Source of the DNA: an uncultured Acidobacteriia bacterium
Lineage (GTDB): Bacteria > Acidobacteriota > Terriglobia > Bryobacterales > Bryobacteraceae
Direction: 5' to 3'
Length of the DNA: 64,000 bases
NCBI GenBank assembly: GCA_903825445.1
Contig: CAIKAS010000277.1
Location: 20,639-84,638, forward strand
The translations under genes were made by a program, and so were the position numbers. How positions within the stretch are numbered: position 1 is the first letter of the stretch; the number at the start of each line of letters is the position of its first letter. A model generated the notes under the pieces. The model saw only the letters and a program-made list of their open reading frames with translations. It ran no database searches and was not told where the DNA came from. Positions 9,360 to 15,856 of the stretch are shown here, piece by piece.

Positions 9360-11152
9360 AATGGCAAATCCCAGGTACGCCCATTGTTCTTCTCACCCAC
9401 CCACTTCATGAACTCCGAATCGGTTTCGCTGAATTCATCCCGAAACCTATGCCTCCAGTGTCTTCCCTCATCCCCTAAGATGTACGACGCTACGATTAGT
9501 GCCCGCTTTTCCCAAGGCGTCAGGATCGCAAAACGTTTCAGCTGTTCCGAAAGCCAATAGTCCACGCGTCGGCGAGTCATCGCGAGTAATACATCCCGTT
9601 TCACCATCATGTCGGTCTTTGGCCGGTGGTAGACGTCGATGAGCAATGCGTCTGTTTCCTCCGCGCGATCAAACGCCAAAATGTGAATTGCAAAACTGAG
9701 GTTCGCGGGAACCAAAAAAATATGCGAATTCTGGACGATAAGGTTACGAATCGTTTCAAACACTTCGAGCCTGATCTCCTCTGATAGCTCGTCTAACAGA
9801 CGGTGCAACACGATCGCGACGCTCGGGAAAATAGGATACAGTATCCGGAGGTTTCGTACTACTGAACGCGCTGCCGCATCACGAAGCAGTGGAGGAAGGA
9901 AGCGAATTGACTTCACGAGTTGGCGTGTGAGGCCTTCATCAATCCTGCTTTTGTTTAGCTCCCGCGACAGCATGCCCGTAATATCAAAGCGTGCAAGCTC
10001 CTCTCGGAGTTGCTCGTATTGCGCGTCTGCGGTAGGTGAATACGGATCGTACGCCAAGCGAAGGCCTAGGAACTCTTTTGCCGTTGCCTCATCTACAGAA
10101 TCGGCCGCTACTGGTTCTGCCATCGGCGATGATCGGGTGAATTCAGCCTTGGACATGAGCCGTGTCTTAGCCCGTGCGAGCGTGAGACCCTCATTGGCCA
10201 AGAGAACCTCACTAAGCTGTACGAGCGCGCTCTGTGCGGATGTGGCAGAATCAGCAAAGATCAGATAGTCATCAACAAACCTGCAAAAGCGAATGCCCGC
10301 GGCAAGTAGTAACCGATCTGTTCTGTTGAGCAGGAGTTCCGCGAGCAGACGAGCCGCGTTACCGCCTACGGGCAGACCGTAAGACGGGCCACCGGACAAA
10401 CGCTTCAGGATTTCCATGACTCGTTTGACCGCCTCAGTCTCCGTCGTAGCCTGCTTGAGCGCGTTCTCTAGTCGATGATGATAAATGCGCGGATAGAAGT
10501 CTGATATGTCGGTCGATATAACGAACTCAGCTGAATTGACGTATTCGAGAGCCGTGCGATGGAACATCGCCCAGCCGATTTCAGGATTGAAAAGTGTGTT
10601 GCGTTCATTAGAGAGATTGAATCGGTACGAGAAAATGATCTTTTTTTCGACTGGAAGTCGAGCTTTCTCAATATCGCTCCCAATTTCAATGAGTAACGCC
10701 AGAAGATATGCATTCCATATTGGGTCAATTTGAGACGCGGCACGAAATCCGTGGTAGCCGACACTCGCCAGGCCTGTGGAAAAATTTACGGGATACGTTC
10801 TTAGCCAGCGGTCAAAGTCCGCATCCAGAGACATCAGGAGCCGGGTAACAGCCTCTTCATCATCGTGAAACCAATGGTTCTCAAGCGGAAAGGGAAATAC
10901 GTCCGTGTCGCCGTGGTGGGCAACGTTACGAACGGCAAAAAGGGCGCTCTCTTTGCTTATAGCCATCAGGTCGAGTTCCTTCGGTTCGAACAACTGGGCC
11001 CCGTATTTGCAAGCTGCTCCAAACTGGCGGGACCGCGACGCTTTTGCTAGTTCATCTAACCGATCATAGCGACGTATTCGGCGGTCATGTCTCCTATCCC
11101 ATTGAACTTTCAGGAAACGGGACGACTGCGTCGCCGGGAACGGTTTCGACAA
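9356..11152 (-). CDS. Reverse transcriptase of the Abi/UG (defence-associated) type
   Basis: 598 residues. Palm motifs: motif A STDISDFYPRIY (Asp215), motif B GLPVGGNAARLLAEL (about 259-273) and motif C CRFVDDYLIFADS, with FVDD at 292-295 in place of YADD. The following LTLARAKTRL fits motif D. The region after about residue 400 is long and helical (roughly 200 residues), like the alpha-repeat tails of abortive-infection and unknown-group reverse transcriptases. I see no intron maturase, HNH or retron-specific region. The only long-ORF start is TTG at 11152, inside a broken DUF433-like reading frame, so the true N-terminus is uncertain. The coding DNA is visibly lower in GC than its neighbours (47% over line 10501 versus 65% over line 13501, counted by hand). 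Downstream is the overlapping nuclease-like gene. Confidence 0.88.
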   Translation of the reverse strand: MSKPFPATQSSRFLKVQWDRRHDRRIRRYDRLDELAKASRSRQFGAACKYGAQLFEPKELDLMAISKESALFAVRNVAHHGDTDVFPFPLENHWFHDDEEAVTRLLMSLDADFDRWLRTYPVNFSTGLASVGYHGFRAASQIDPIWNAYLLALLIEIGSDIEKARLPVEKKIIFSYRFNLSNERNTLFNPEIGWAMFHRTALEYVNSAEFVISTDISDFYPRIYHHRLENALKQATTETEAVKRVMEILKRLSGGPSYGLPVGGNAARLLAELLLNRTDRLLLAAGIRFCRFVDDYLIFADSATSAQSALVQLSEVLLANEGLTLARAKTRLMSKAEFTRSSPMAEPVAADSVDEATAKEFLGLRLAYDPYSPTADAQYEQLREELARFDITGMLSRELNKSRIDEGLTRQLVKSIRFLPPLLRDAAARSVVRNLRILYPIFPSVAIVLHRLLDELSEEIRLEVFETIRNLIVQNSHIFLVPANLSFAIHILAFDRAEETDALLIDVYHRPKTDMMVKRDVLLAMTRRRVDYWLSEQLKRFAILTPWEKRALIVASYILGDEGRHWRHRFRDEFSETDSEFMKWVGEKNNGRTWDLPL

Positions 11153-11180
11153 GCGGACAGCCCGACCAGTTCACATCCAT
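11094..11180 (-). pseudogene. Truncated DUF433-like antitoxin fragment
   Basis: A short frame not in the ORF track. It has a good ribosome-binding site (AGGAG 4 bases before the ATG at 11180) and encodes MDVNWSGCPLVETVPG, then 12 unrelated residues and a stop. The first 16 residues match the typical start of DUF433/VapB-like antitoxins (W-S-x-C-P-L-V-E-x-x-P-G), which normally continue with an SG.PV..GTR segment that is missing here. The break lies near position 11133. The reverse-transcriptase TTG start lies within this fragment in another frame. I infer that the cassette joined or replaced the rest of a DUF433 gene. Recognition rests on 16 residues only. Confidence 0.5.
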
Positions 11181-11457
11181 GTGGCTCCTATTCTGCGCGA
11201 CGGCGGCGACATCGATCCATGGCGGGTGATTCGTTCAAATCGACGGTATTGGGGGTACATGGGGATTTGAAGACGCTCTGGACTATCGAGTGTAACGTTA
11301 ACTATGTCCCCGGCTATACATGACGCGTACCGACCGGACAAAAAGTGGTACCGAACGGGGACATAGGTGAGAGGTAGTTCCGAAGCGGGCCTCAGACTGG
11401 CAGTGCCGACCCCGGCATGGGTCACGGGCTGCTGGACGGTTAAATTATCATGAGACA
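11181..11457. other. Non-coding leader region between the RT cassette and the metallophosphoesterase gene
   Basis: Together with the fragment above, this is the longest stretch without an intact gene in the window. It must hold the divergent promoters for the minus-strand cassette and the plus-strand phosphoesterase, though I cannot pick convincing -35/-10 pairs. It contains the inverted repeat listed separately. ORFs in the track here (such as 11171..11425 minus) show no family features. For the cassette this is the 5' leader, the place where several defence reverse transcriptases carry a structured template RNA. Confidence 0.5.
11302..11366. repeat. 11-bp perfect inverted repeat with internal direct repeats
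   Basis: CTATGTCCCCG at 11302-11312 is repeated in inverted form as CGGGGACATAG at 11356-11366, around a 43-base loop. Within it, GTACCGACCGG (11328) and GTACCGAACGG (11349) are near-identical direct repeats. The TGTCCCC end plus inner direct repeats resembles an insertion-sequence terminus (IS21-like ends carry such multiple repeats), so it may be a solo end or miniature remnant. It could instead be the stem of a structured RNA upstream of the reverse transcriptase. Confidence 0.55.
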
Positions 11458-12078
11458 GTGAAACTTTTGATTTTTTCGGATCTCCATGGCGACACTCTGG
11501 CGCTGAAGCGACTGATGGCGACGGAGGCCGACTATTACTTCTGCGCGGGGGATTTGGTGAATTTCGCGCGCGGGCTGGATGCGATGGGCGAGATTATGCA
11601 GGCCCGGGCGGATCACGTGTATGTGCTGCCAGGCAATCACGAATCGGCTGCGAACGTCTCGGAGCTCTGCGAGAAGTTCGGATTTCACGATTTCCATGGC
11701 GGGCGGATGCAGATCGATGGTTTCGAGGTGGTCGGGCTGGGGTATTCGAATCCAACACCGTTCGACACGCCAGGAGAGTATTCCGAAGAGGAACTCGAAA
11801 CGCGCCTGCATGCGTTCGACGGGCTGAAACCGATGATCGCGATCTGCCATGCGCCGCCGTTCGGGACGTCGCTCGACCGGATTACGAATCTGAAGCATGC
11901 GGGAAGCCGCGCCGTGCGCGAGTTTCTGAAGCGTGAACAGCCACGGTACTTTTTTTGCGGGCACATTCACGAAGCAGCGGGGGCACAGGACAAGCTGGGG
12001 GACACCTCCGCGATGAATGTTGGGAAGAAGGGCTATCTGCTGGATCTGAATCAACAAGCGGAATGGGGGCAAATCTGA
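11458..12078 (+). CDS. Calcineurin-like metallophosphoesterase
   Basis: 206 residues from a GTG start. The metal-binding blocks are in order: FSDLHGD, GDLVN, GNHE, CHAPP and GHIHE, which together define the calcineurin-like phosphoesterase fold with two metals. Substrate cannot be told; family members act on cyclic nucleotides, nucleic acids or phosphoproteins. No signal peptide, so probably cytoplasmic. It begins a plus-strand run in which the AhpD-like gene starts 1 base after its stop. Confidence 0.88.
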   Translation: MKLLIFSDLHGDTLALKRLMATEADYYFCAGDLVNFARGLDAMGEIMQARADHVYVLPGNHESAANVSELCEKFGFHDFHGGRMQIDGFEVVGLGYSNPTPFDTPGEYSEEELETRLHAFDGLKPMIAICHAPPFGTSLDRITNLKHAGSRAVREFLKREQPRYFFCGHIHEAAGAQDKLGDTSAMNVGKKGYLLDLNQQAEWGQI

Positions 12079-12079
12079 C

Positions 12080-12502
12080 ATGGCGACGCTGGGACTGGTG
12101 GAATATGCGGATGCGGGACCGGAGGTGCGCGCGGTTTACGACGACATCATGGCGACACGGAAGGTGGATTGGATCAATAATTTCTGGAAGGCGCTGGCGA
12201 ATGATCCAGTGACGCTGCGGCGGACGTGGGAGAGTATCAAGCAGATTATGGGGCCGGGTGCGCTGGATCCACTGACGAAAGAGCTGATTTACGTCGCAGT
12301 GAGCGCGACGAATCAGTGCGGGTACTGCATTGCGTCGCACACGGCGGGGGCGCGGAAGGCGGGGATGACGGACGCGATGTTCGCGGAACTGATGGCGGTG
12401 ACGGGGATGGCAAACGAGACGAACCGGCTGGCGAGCGGGTATCAGGTGGAGATCGACGAGAGGTTTCTAACGATTGGGTCGGCCGCTGGGGGGCGGCCTT
12501 AG
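12080..12502 (+). CDS. AhpD/carboxymuconolactone-decarboxylase-like protein
   Basis: 140 residues. The redox motif CGYCIASH (Cys80, Cys83, His87) is characteristic of the AhpD-like branch of the carboxymuconolactone decarboxylase family, small helical proteins acting as alkylhydroperoxide reductases or thiol relays. The ATG follows the phosphoesterase stop by one base and the alkyltransferase-like gene follows within 5 bases, so the three are likely one transcript. The pairing with DNA-repair genes suggests a stress-response grouping, which is inference. Confidence 0.87.
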   Translation: MATLGLVEYADAGPEVRAVYDDIMATRKVDWINNFWKALANDPVTLRRTWESIKQIMGPGALDPLTKELIYVAVSATNQCGYCIASHTAGARKAGMTDAMFAELMAVTGMANETNRLASGYQVEIDERFLTIGSAAGGRP

Positions 12503-12506
12503 GTAA

Positions 12507-12824
12507 GTGAAAGACGGCATGTTTTCGGAGATGCTGGCGCAGGTTCGGCGCATTCCGAAAGGACGAGTTTCCACGTACGGCGAAGTGGCCGCGGCTAGCG
12601 GGCATCCCGGCGCGGCGCGGCAGGTGGTGTGGGCGTTGCGTGCTGCAGATAATGCTCCGTGGCATCGCGTGGTGGGCGCTGGCGGGCGCATACGGCTCAC
12701 GGGCGAGAGTGGATTTGAACAACGACTGCGACTGCGCGCGGAGGGTGTTGCGATCGCGGGCGACAAGATCGACCTGCGGAGCTACGGCCATCAGTTTAAA
12801 CTAAAAAAGCTTGGAAAATCGTGA
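12507..12824 (+). CDS. Alkyltransferase-like (ATL) DNA-binding protein
   Basis: 105 residues, matching the C-terminal domain of O6-alkylguanine-DNA methyltransferase. It has the helix-turn-helix with arginine finger region (GAARQVVWAL) and the active-site loop PWHRVVGAGG. The catalytic Cys of PCHRVV is Trp52, the hallmark of ATL proteins, which bind and flip alkylated guanines and recruit nucleotide excision repair rather than removing the lesion. GTG start at 12507; an in-frame ATG lies four codons on. The 3' end overlaps the polX start, giving a coupled repair pair. Confidence 0.88.
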   Translation: MKDGMFSEMLAQVRRIPKGRVSTYGEVAAASGHPGAARQVVWALRAADNAPWHRVVGAGGRIRLTGESGFEQRLRLRAEGVAIAGDKIDLRSYGHQFKLKKLGKS

Positions 12825-14538
12825 CTTTGCACGCGTCCTCTATGAAACCGCCGATCTGATGGAGATCGCCGGCGATGACAGCTTTCGTATTCGCAGCTAT
12901 CGCAACGGCGCTTCGACTATTGAAGGTTATCCCGAACGCATCGCGGATATTCTGGCGAATCCAGAGGCGAAGATTACCGATGTGCCGGGCATTGGCAAGG
13001 GCCTGGCTGTGGTGCTGGCCGAAATCGAAAAGACTGGTAGTTGCGAGCGCCGCGACGAACTGCTGAAGAAGTTTACCCCCGCCGCGCTCGACTTCCTGAA
13101 GATCCAGGGGCTTGGGCCGAAGACCATCGCGACGCTGATCGAACATTTCCAAATCACCACCATCGACCAGTTGGAACAGCTTTGCAAAGATCAGAAGCTG
13201 CGTGAACTGCCGCGCATGGGCGCGAAGCTGGAGGAGAAGGTGCTTCGGGGGATCGCTCAACTGCGCGAGCACAGCGGACGCTTCCTGTTGAACTTCGCGG
13301 ACAATGCGGCGCGCGAAATCATGGAGCATCTGCGCGCGCTGGAAGGATTGGAGCAGATTGCGGTTGCCGGAAGCCTGCGGCGAGGGAAGGAAACCATCGG
13401 CGATGTGGATCTGCTGGTGACGGGTCCAAATGCGGTGGCTGCGCTGGAGCGCGTGGCGACTTATCCGCGCGTGCATGAGGTGCTGGGCCGGGGCGCGAAT
13501 AAGACGAGCGTGAAACTGGGCCGTGAAGGGCTGCAGGTGGATGTGCGCGCGCTGGAGCACGAGAGTTTTGGCGCGGCGATGCAGTATTTCACGGGCAGCA
13601 AGGAGCACAACATCGCGCTACGGCAGCGCGCGTTGCGGTTGGGGCTGACGCTCAACGAGTACGGTCTCTTCCGGCTCGATGACAACACGCGTGTGGCCGG
13701 TGAGACCGAAGAAGGCGTCTACAAGGCGCTCGGACTCGACTGGATTCCGCCGGAGCTGCGCGAGAACCAGGGGGAAATCGAACTGGCGGAGGCGCATCAG
13801 TTGCCGGTGCTGGTGGAGCAGCGCGACATTCGCGGCGATCTTCACATGCACACGACGGCGACGGACGGTCGCGCGACTCTTGAAGAGATGGCGGAGGCGG
13901 CGCGGGCGCTCGGATACGAGTACGTCGCGATTACGGACCACTCGAAGGCGCTCTCCATGGCTTTTGGACTGGACGAGAAGCGCGTGACGGATTTCGCGGG
14001 CACGGTGCGGAAGATCAACGAACGGGGCGAGCTGGGGATTCGGATCTTCTCGGGACTTGAGTGCGACATCCTTAAAGATGGAACGATGGACATCGAATGG
14101 GATGCACTGGCCGAGCTGGATCTGGTGATTGCGAGCGTCCACAGCCATATGAATCTGGAACCAGCTGCAATGACGGACCGGCTGCTCCGCACGCTTGAAT
14201 GCCCCCAGATCACGGCGCTGGGGCATCCGACGGGACGACTGCTGCTGCATCGCGACCCGTTTCCGTTCGATTTCGACAAAGTGGTGGATGAGGCGGTGAA
14301 ACGCGGGGTCGCGATGGAGATCAATGGCAGCCCGGAGCGATTGGATCTGAGCGCGACGCATGTGCGGGCGGCGAAGGCGAAGGGCGCGAAGTTCATCGTG
14401 TCGACGGATGCGCATCATCCAAAGCACCTGGACAACATGCGTTATGGAATCCTGACGGCGCGACGCGGAGGACTTGTGGCTGCCGATATTTTGAATACTT
14501 ACGCGACGGATCGATTCGCAAAGTCGCTTCGCGCGTAG
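12811..14538 (+). CDS. polX: DNA polymerase/3'-5' exonuclease PolX
   Basis: 575 residues from a TTG inside the 3' end of the ATL gene. Order of domains: N-terminal helix-hairpin-helix region (DVPGIGKGLA, IQGLGPKTI), the polymerase-beta nucleotidyltransferase core with GSLRRGKETIGDVDLLVT carrying the catalytic Asp pair, and a C-terminal PHP domain starting DLHMHTTATDG and ending STDAHHPKHLD. Bacterial PolX fills short gaps in base excision repair and uses the PHP domain as a manganese-dependent exonuclease. Length is typical. Overlap with the ATL gene suggests a shared repair role. Confidence 0.96.
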   Translation: MENRDFARVLYETADLMEIAGDDSFRIRSYRNGASTIEGYPERIADILANPEAKITDVPGIGKGLAVVLAEIEKTGSCERRDELLKKFTPAALDFLKIQGLGPKTIATLIEHFQITTIDQLEQLCKDQKLRELPRMGAKLEEKVLRGIAQLREHSGRFLLNFADNAAREIMEHLRALEGLEQIAVAGSLRRGKETIGDVDLLVTGPNAVAALERVATYPRVHEVLGRGANKTSVKLGREGLQVDVRALEHESFGAAMQYFTGSKEHNIALRQRALRLGLTLNEYGLFRLDDNTRVAGETEEGVYKALGLDWIPPELRENQGEIELAEAHQLPVLVEQRDIRGDLHMHTTATDGRATLEEMAEAARALGYEYVAITDHSKALSMAFGLDEKRVTDFAGTVRKINERGELGIRIFSGLECDILKDGTMDIEWDALAELDLVIASVHSHMNLEPAAMTDRLLRTLECPQITALGHPTGRLLLHRDPFPFDFDKVVDEAVKRGVAMEINGSPERLDLSATHVRAAKAKGAKFIVSTDAHHPKHLDNMRYGILTARRGGLVAADILNTYATDRFAKSLRA

Positions 14539-14561
14539 ACGAGAAACGGAGATTGTTCCCT

Positions 14562-15077
14562 ATGAAGATTGTGTCGTCCAAAGAAGTGTTCGCGTGTAGC
14601 CTGTTCCGCGTCACTGAAAACGAAGCTACGGATAAGACCGGCTTTAAGATTCGGCGGTTCGTGGTGCGCCACAACGGATCGGCTGTGATTATGCCGGTGG
14701 ATGCGAAGAACCGCGTGCTGCTGGTGAGGCAGTATCGATTGCCGGCGGACAAATACTTGTGGGAGCTTCCCGCAGGCAAGATCGACGACGGAGAGACGGC
14801 GCTGCAGGCATCGAAGCGCGAACTGGTGGAGGAAACGGGGTTACGGGCGAAGAAATGGAAAAAACTGGCGATGTTCTATCCGAGCCCGGGCTTCCTGGAA
14901 GAAGCCATGACGATCTACCTGGCCACTGAACTCACGGTGGGAGCAGCGCAACCGATGGAAGATGAACGCATTGAAACGCGATGGTTCGGGAAGAAGGAAC
15001 TGCGGGAAATGATCCGGACGAATGCGATTGCGGATGCCAAGACGATGATTGGATTTCTACACTGGGACAGGCTCTGA
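14562..15077 (+). CDS. Nudix hydrolase, ADP-ribose pyrophosphatase type
   Basis: 171 residues from the ATG at 14562; the TTG at 14553 in the track lies too close to the GGAG ribosome-binding site. The Nudix box GX5EX7REUXEEXGU is complete (starting GKIDDGETALQ and ending RELVEETGL). The Pro-rich YPSPGFLEEAM segment fits the ADP-ribose pyrophosphatase (NudF) group, which cleaves ADP-ribose to AMP and ribose-5-phosphate. Substrate is inferred from this resemblance. It follows polX after about 23 bases. Confidence 0.88.
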   Translation: MKIVSSKEVFACSLFRVTENEATDKTGFKIRRFVVRHNGSAVIMPVDAKNRVLLVRQYRLPADKYLWELPAGKIDDGETALQASKRELVEETGLRAKKWKKLAMFYPSPGFLEEAMTIYLATELTVGAAQPMEDERIETRWFGKKELREMIRTNAIADAKTMIGFLHWDRL

Positions 15078-15127
15078 AGGCCTGATTGGCGGGCCTGAAA
15101 CGCATATCCGAGGATGGCCTTAAAAGC

Positions 15128-15152
15128 AAAAACGCAGATCCGAAGATCTGCG
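15128..15152 (-). terminator. Second intrinsic terminator of the Lys/Ala-rich peptide gene
   Basis: On the minus strand CGCAGATC and GATCTGCG form an 8-bp perfect stem closed by a TTCG tetraloop and followed by TTTTT. The U-run exists only in the minus direction, so it serves the small gene at 15203-15280, not the Nudix gene. Confidence 0.8.
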
Positions 15153-15163
15153 TCATGAACATC

Positions 15164-15196
15164 AAAAAGAAAAAGGGCAGATCCGAAGACCTGCCC
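15164..15196 (-). terminator. First intrinsic terminator of the Lys/Ala-rich peptide gene
   Basis: On the minus strand GGGCAGGTC and GATCTGCCC pair (one G-T wobble) around a TTCG tetraloop, followed by TTTTTCTTTTT. It begins 6 bases after the stop codon of the 25-residue peptide gene. Loop and inner stem resemble the second terminator, so the pair looks like a duplicated element. Confidence 0.85.
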
Positions 15197-15202
15197 TGGA
15201 GG

Positions 15203-15280
15203 CTACTTTTTCTTTGCAGCCTTTTTCTTTGCGACTGCCTTCTTAGGGGCGGCCTTCTTTGCGGCTTTCTTTGTTGCCAT
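15203..15280 (-). CDS. 25-residue Lys/Ala-rich histone-H1-tail-like peptide
   Basis: Not in the ORF track because it is short. ATG at 15280, TAG at 15205-15203. The sequence is almost only Lys and Ala with one Pro (MATKKAAKKAAPKKAVA and so on), like the tails of histone H1 or bacterial AlgP/HU-type proteins that bind DNA or RNA through charge. Support for a real gene: GGGAG ribosome-binding site 10 bases upstream, a plausible promoter above it and two tandem intrinsic terminators just after the stop. I infer a highly expressed nucleic-acid-binding peptide. No homologue can be named. Confidence 0.72.
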   Translation of the reverse strand: MATKKAAKKAAPKKAVAKKKAAKKK

Positions 15281-15302
15281 GTTGTTAATTCTCCCGTCCT
15301 CT

Positions 15303-15330
15303 ATTATGTAACATCTTTGGCAAAAGTAAA
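15303..15330 (-). promoter_or_regulatory. Candidate sigma-70-type promoter of the Lys/Ala peptide gene
   Basis: Minus strand: TTTACT (15330-15325), 16-base spacer, CATAAT (15308-15303), about 22 bases before the ATG. Upstream lies an AT-rich tract (TTTTTGCATTTTTTTG) reminiscent of an UP element. Match is by eye only. Confidence 0.45.
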
Positions 15331-15402
15331 ACAAAAAAATGCAAAAATGTTTTGGGGGTGGTACCATGCGCCGCGGGTGGCCGGATGGTACAAGGGTACT
15401 CA

Positions 15403-15846
15403 GTGAAGAAAATTCAACTCATAACGGATGGTGCGTGCCTCGGAAACCCGGGACCTGGAGGATGGGCAGCCATCCTTTTGCATGGCGAACATCGCAAGGA
15501 ATTATTCGGCTGCGAAGCGCACACAACAAACAATCGAATGGAGCTCACGGCTGCGATTGAAGGGCTGCGCGCGCTGCGCGAACGCTGCGACGTGGAAGTG
15601 GTGACGGATTCCGAGTACATGAAGAACGGCATCACACTTTGGATCACGAACTGGAAGAAGCGCGGGTGGATGACGTCGCAGAAGAAGCCAGTGGTCAACC
15701 GCGATCTGTGGGAATTGCTGGATCACGAGACGACGCGCCACGCGACGCGATGGAGTTGGACGAAGGGGCATGCGTCGCACGCGGACAACAATCGCGCGGA
15801 TGTACTGGCATCGCTCGCCGCGAAGGAACAGCGTTCGTCGGAGTGA
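15403..15846 (+). CDS. rnhA: Ribonuclease HI
   Basis: 147 residues from the GTG at 15403, which has CAAGGG six bases upstream and begins in register with the family (KKIQLITDGACLGNPG); the track start at 15352 adds an unconserved leader. Catalytic residues are visible: Asp in ITDGA, Glu in NNRMELTAAI, Asp in VTDSEY and the distal Asp in NNRADVLA, plus the basic handle KKRGW. RNase HI removes RNA from RNA-DNA hybrids, including R-loops and primer remnants. Confidence 0.95.
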   Translation: MKKIQLITDGACLGNPGPGGWAAILLHGEHRKELFGCEAHTTNNRMELTAAIEGLRALRERCDVEVVTDSEYMKNGITLWITNWKKRGWMTSQKKPVVNRDLWELLDHETTRHATRWSWTKGHASHADNNRADVLASLAAKEQRSSE

Positions 15847-15856
15847 GTTCGGCAGA

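Noticed and set aside
9356-11152. Group II intron, retron or diversity-generating retroelement RT
   Set aside because: No maturase or HNH domain, no YADD, no retron-type msr/msd recognised by eye, and no variable-repeat pair seen near the gene. The leader ncRNA question stays open as a finding.
11171-11425. Track ORF of 84 aa on the minus strand in the RT leader
   Set aside because: No family features or ribosome-binding site; a DUF433-like fragment in another frame with a good ribosome-binding site fits better.
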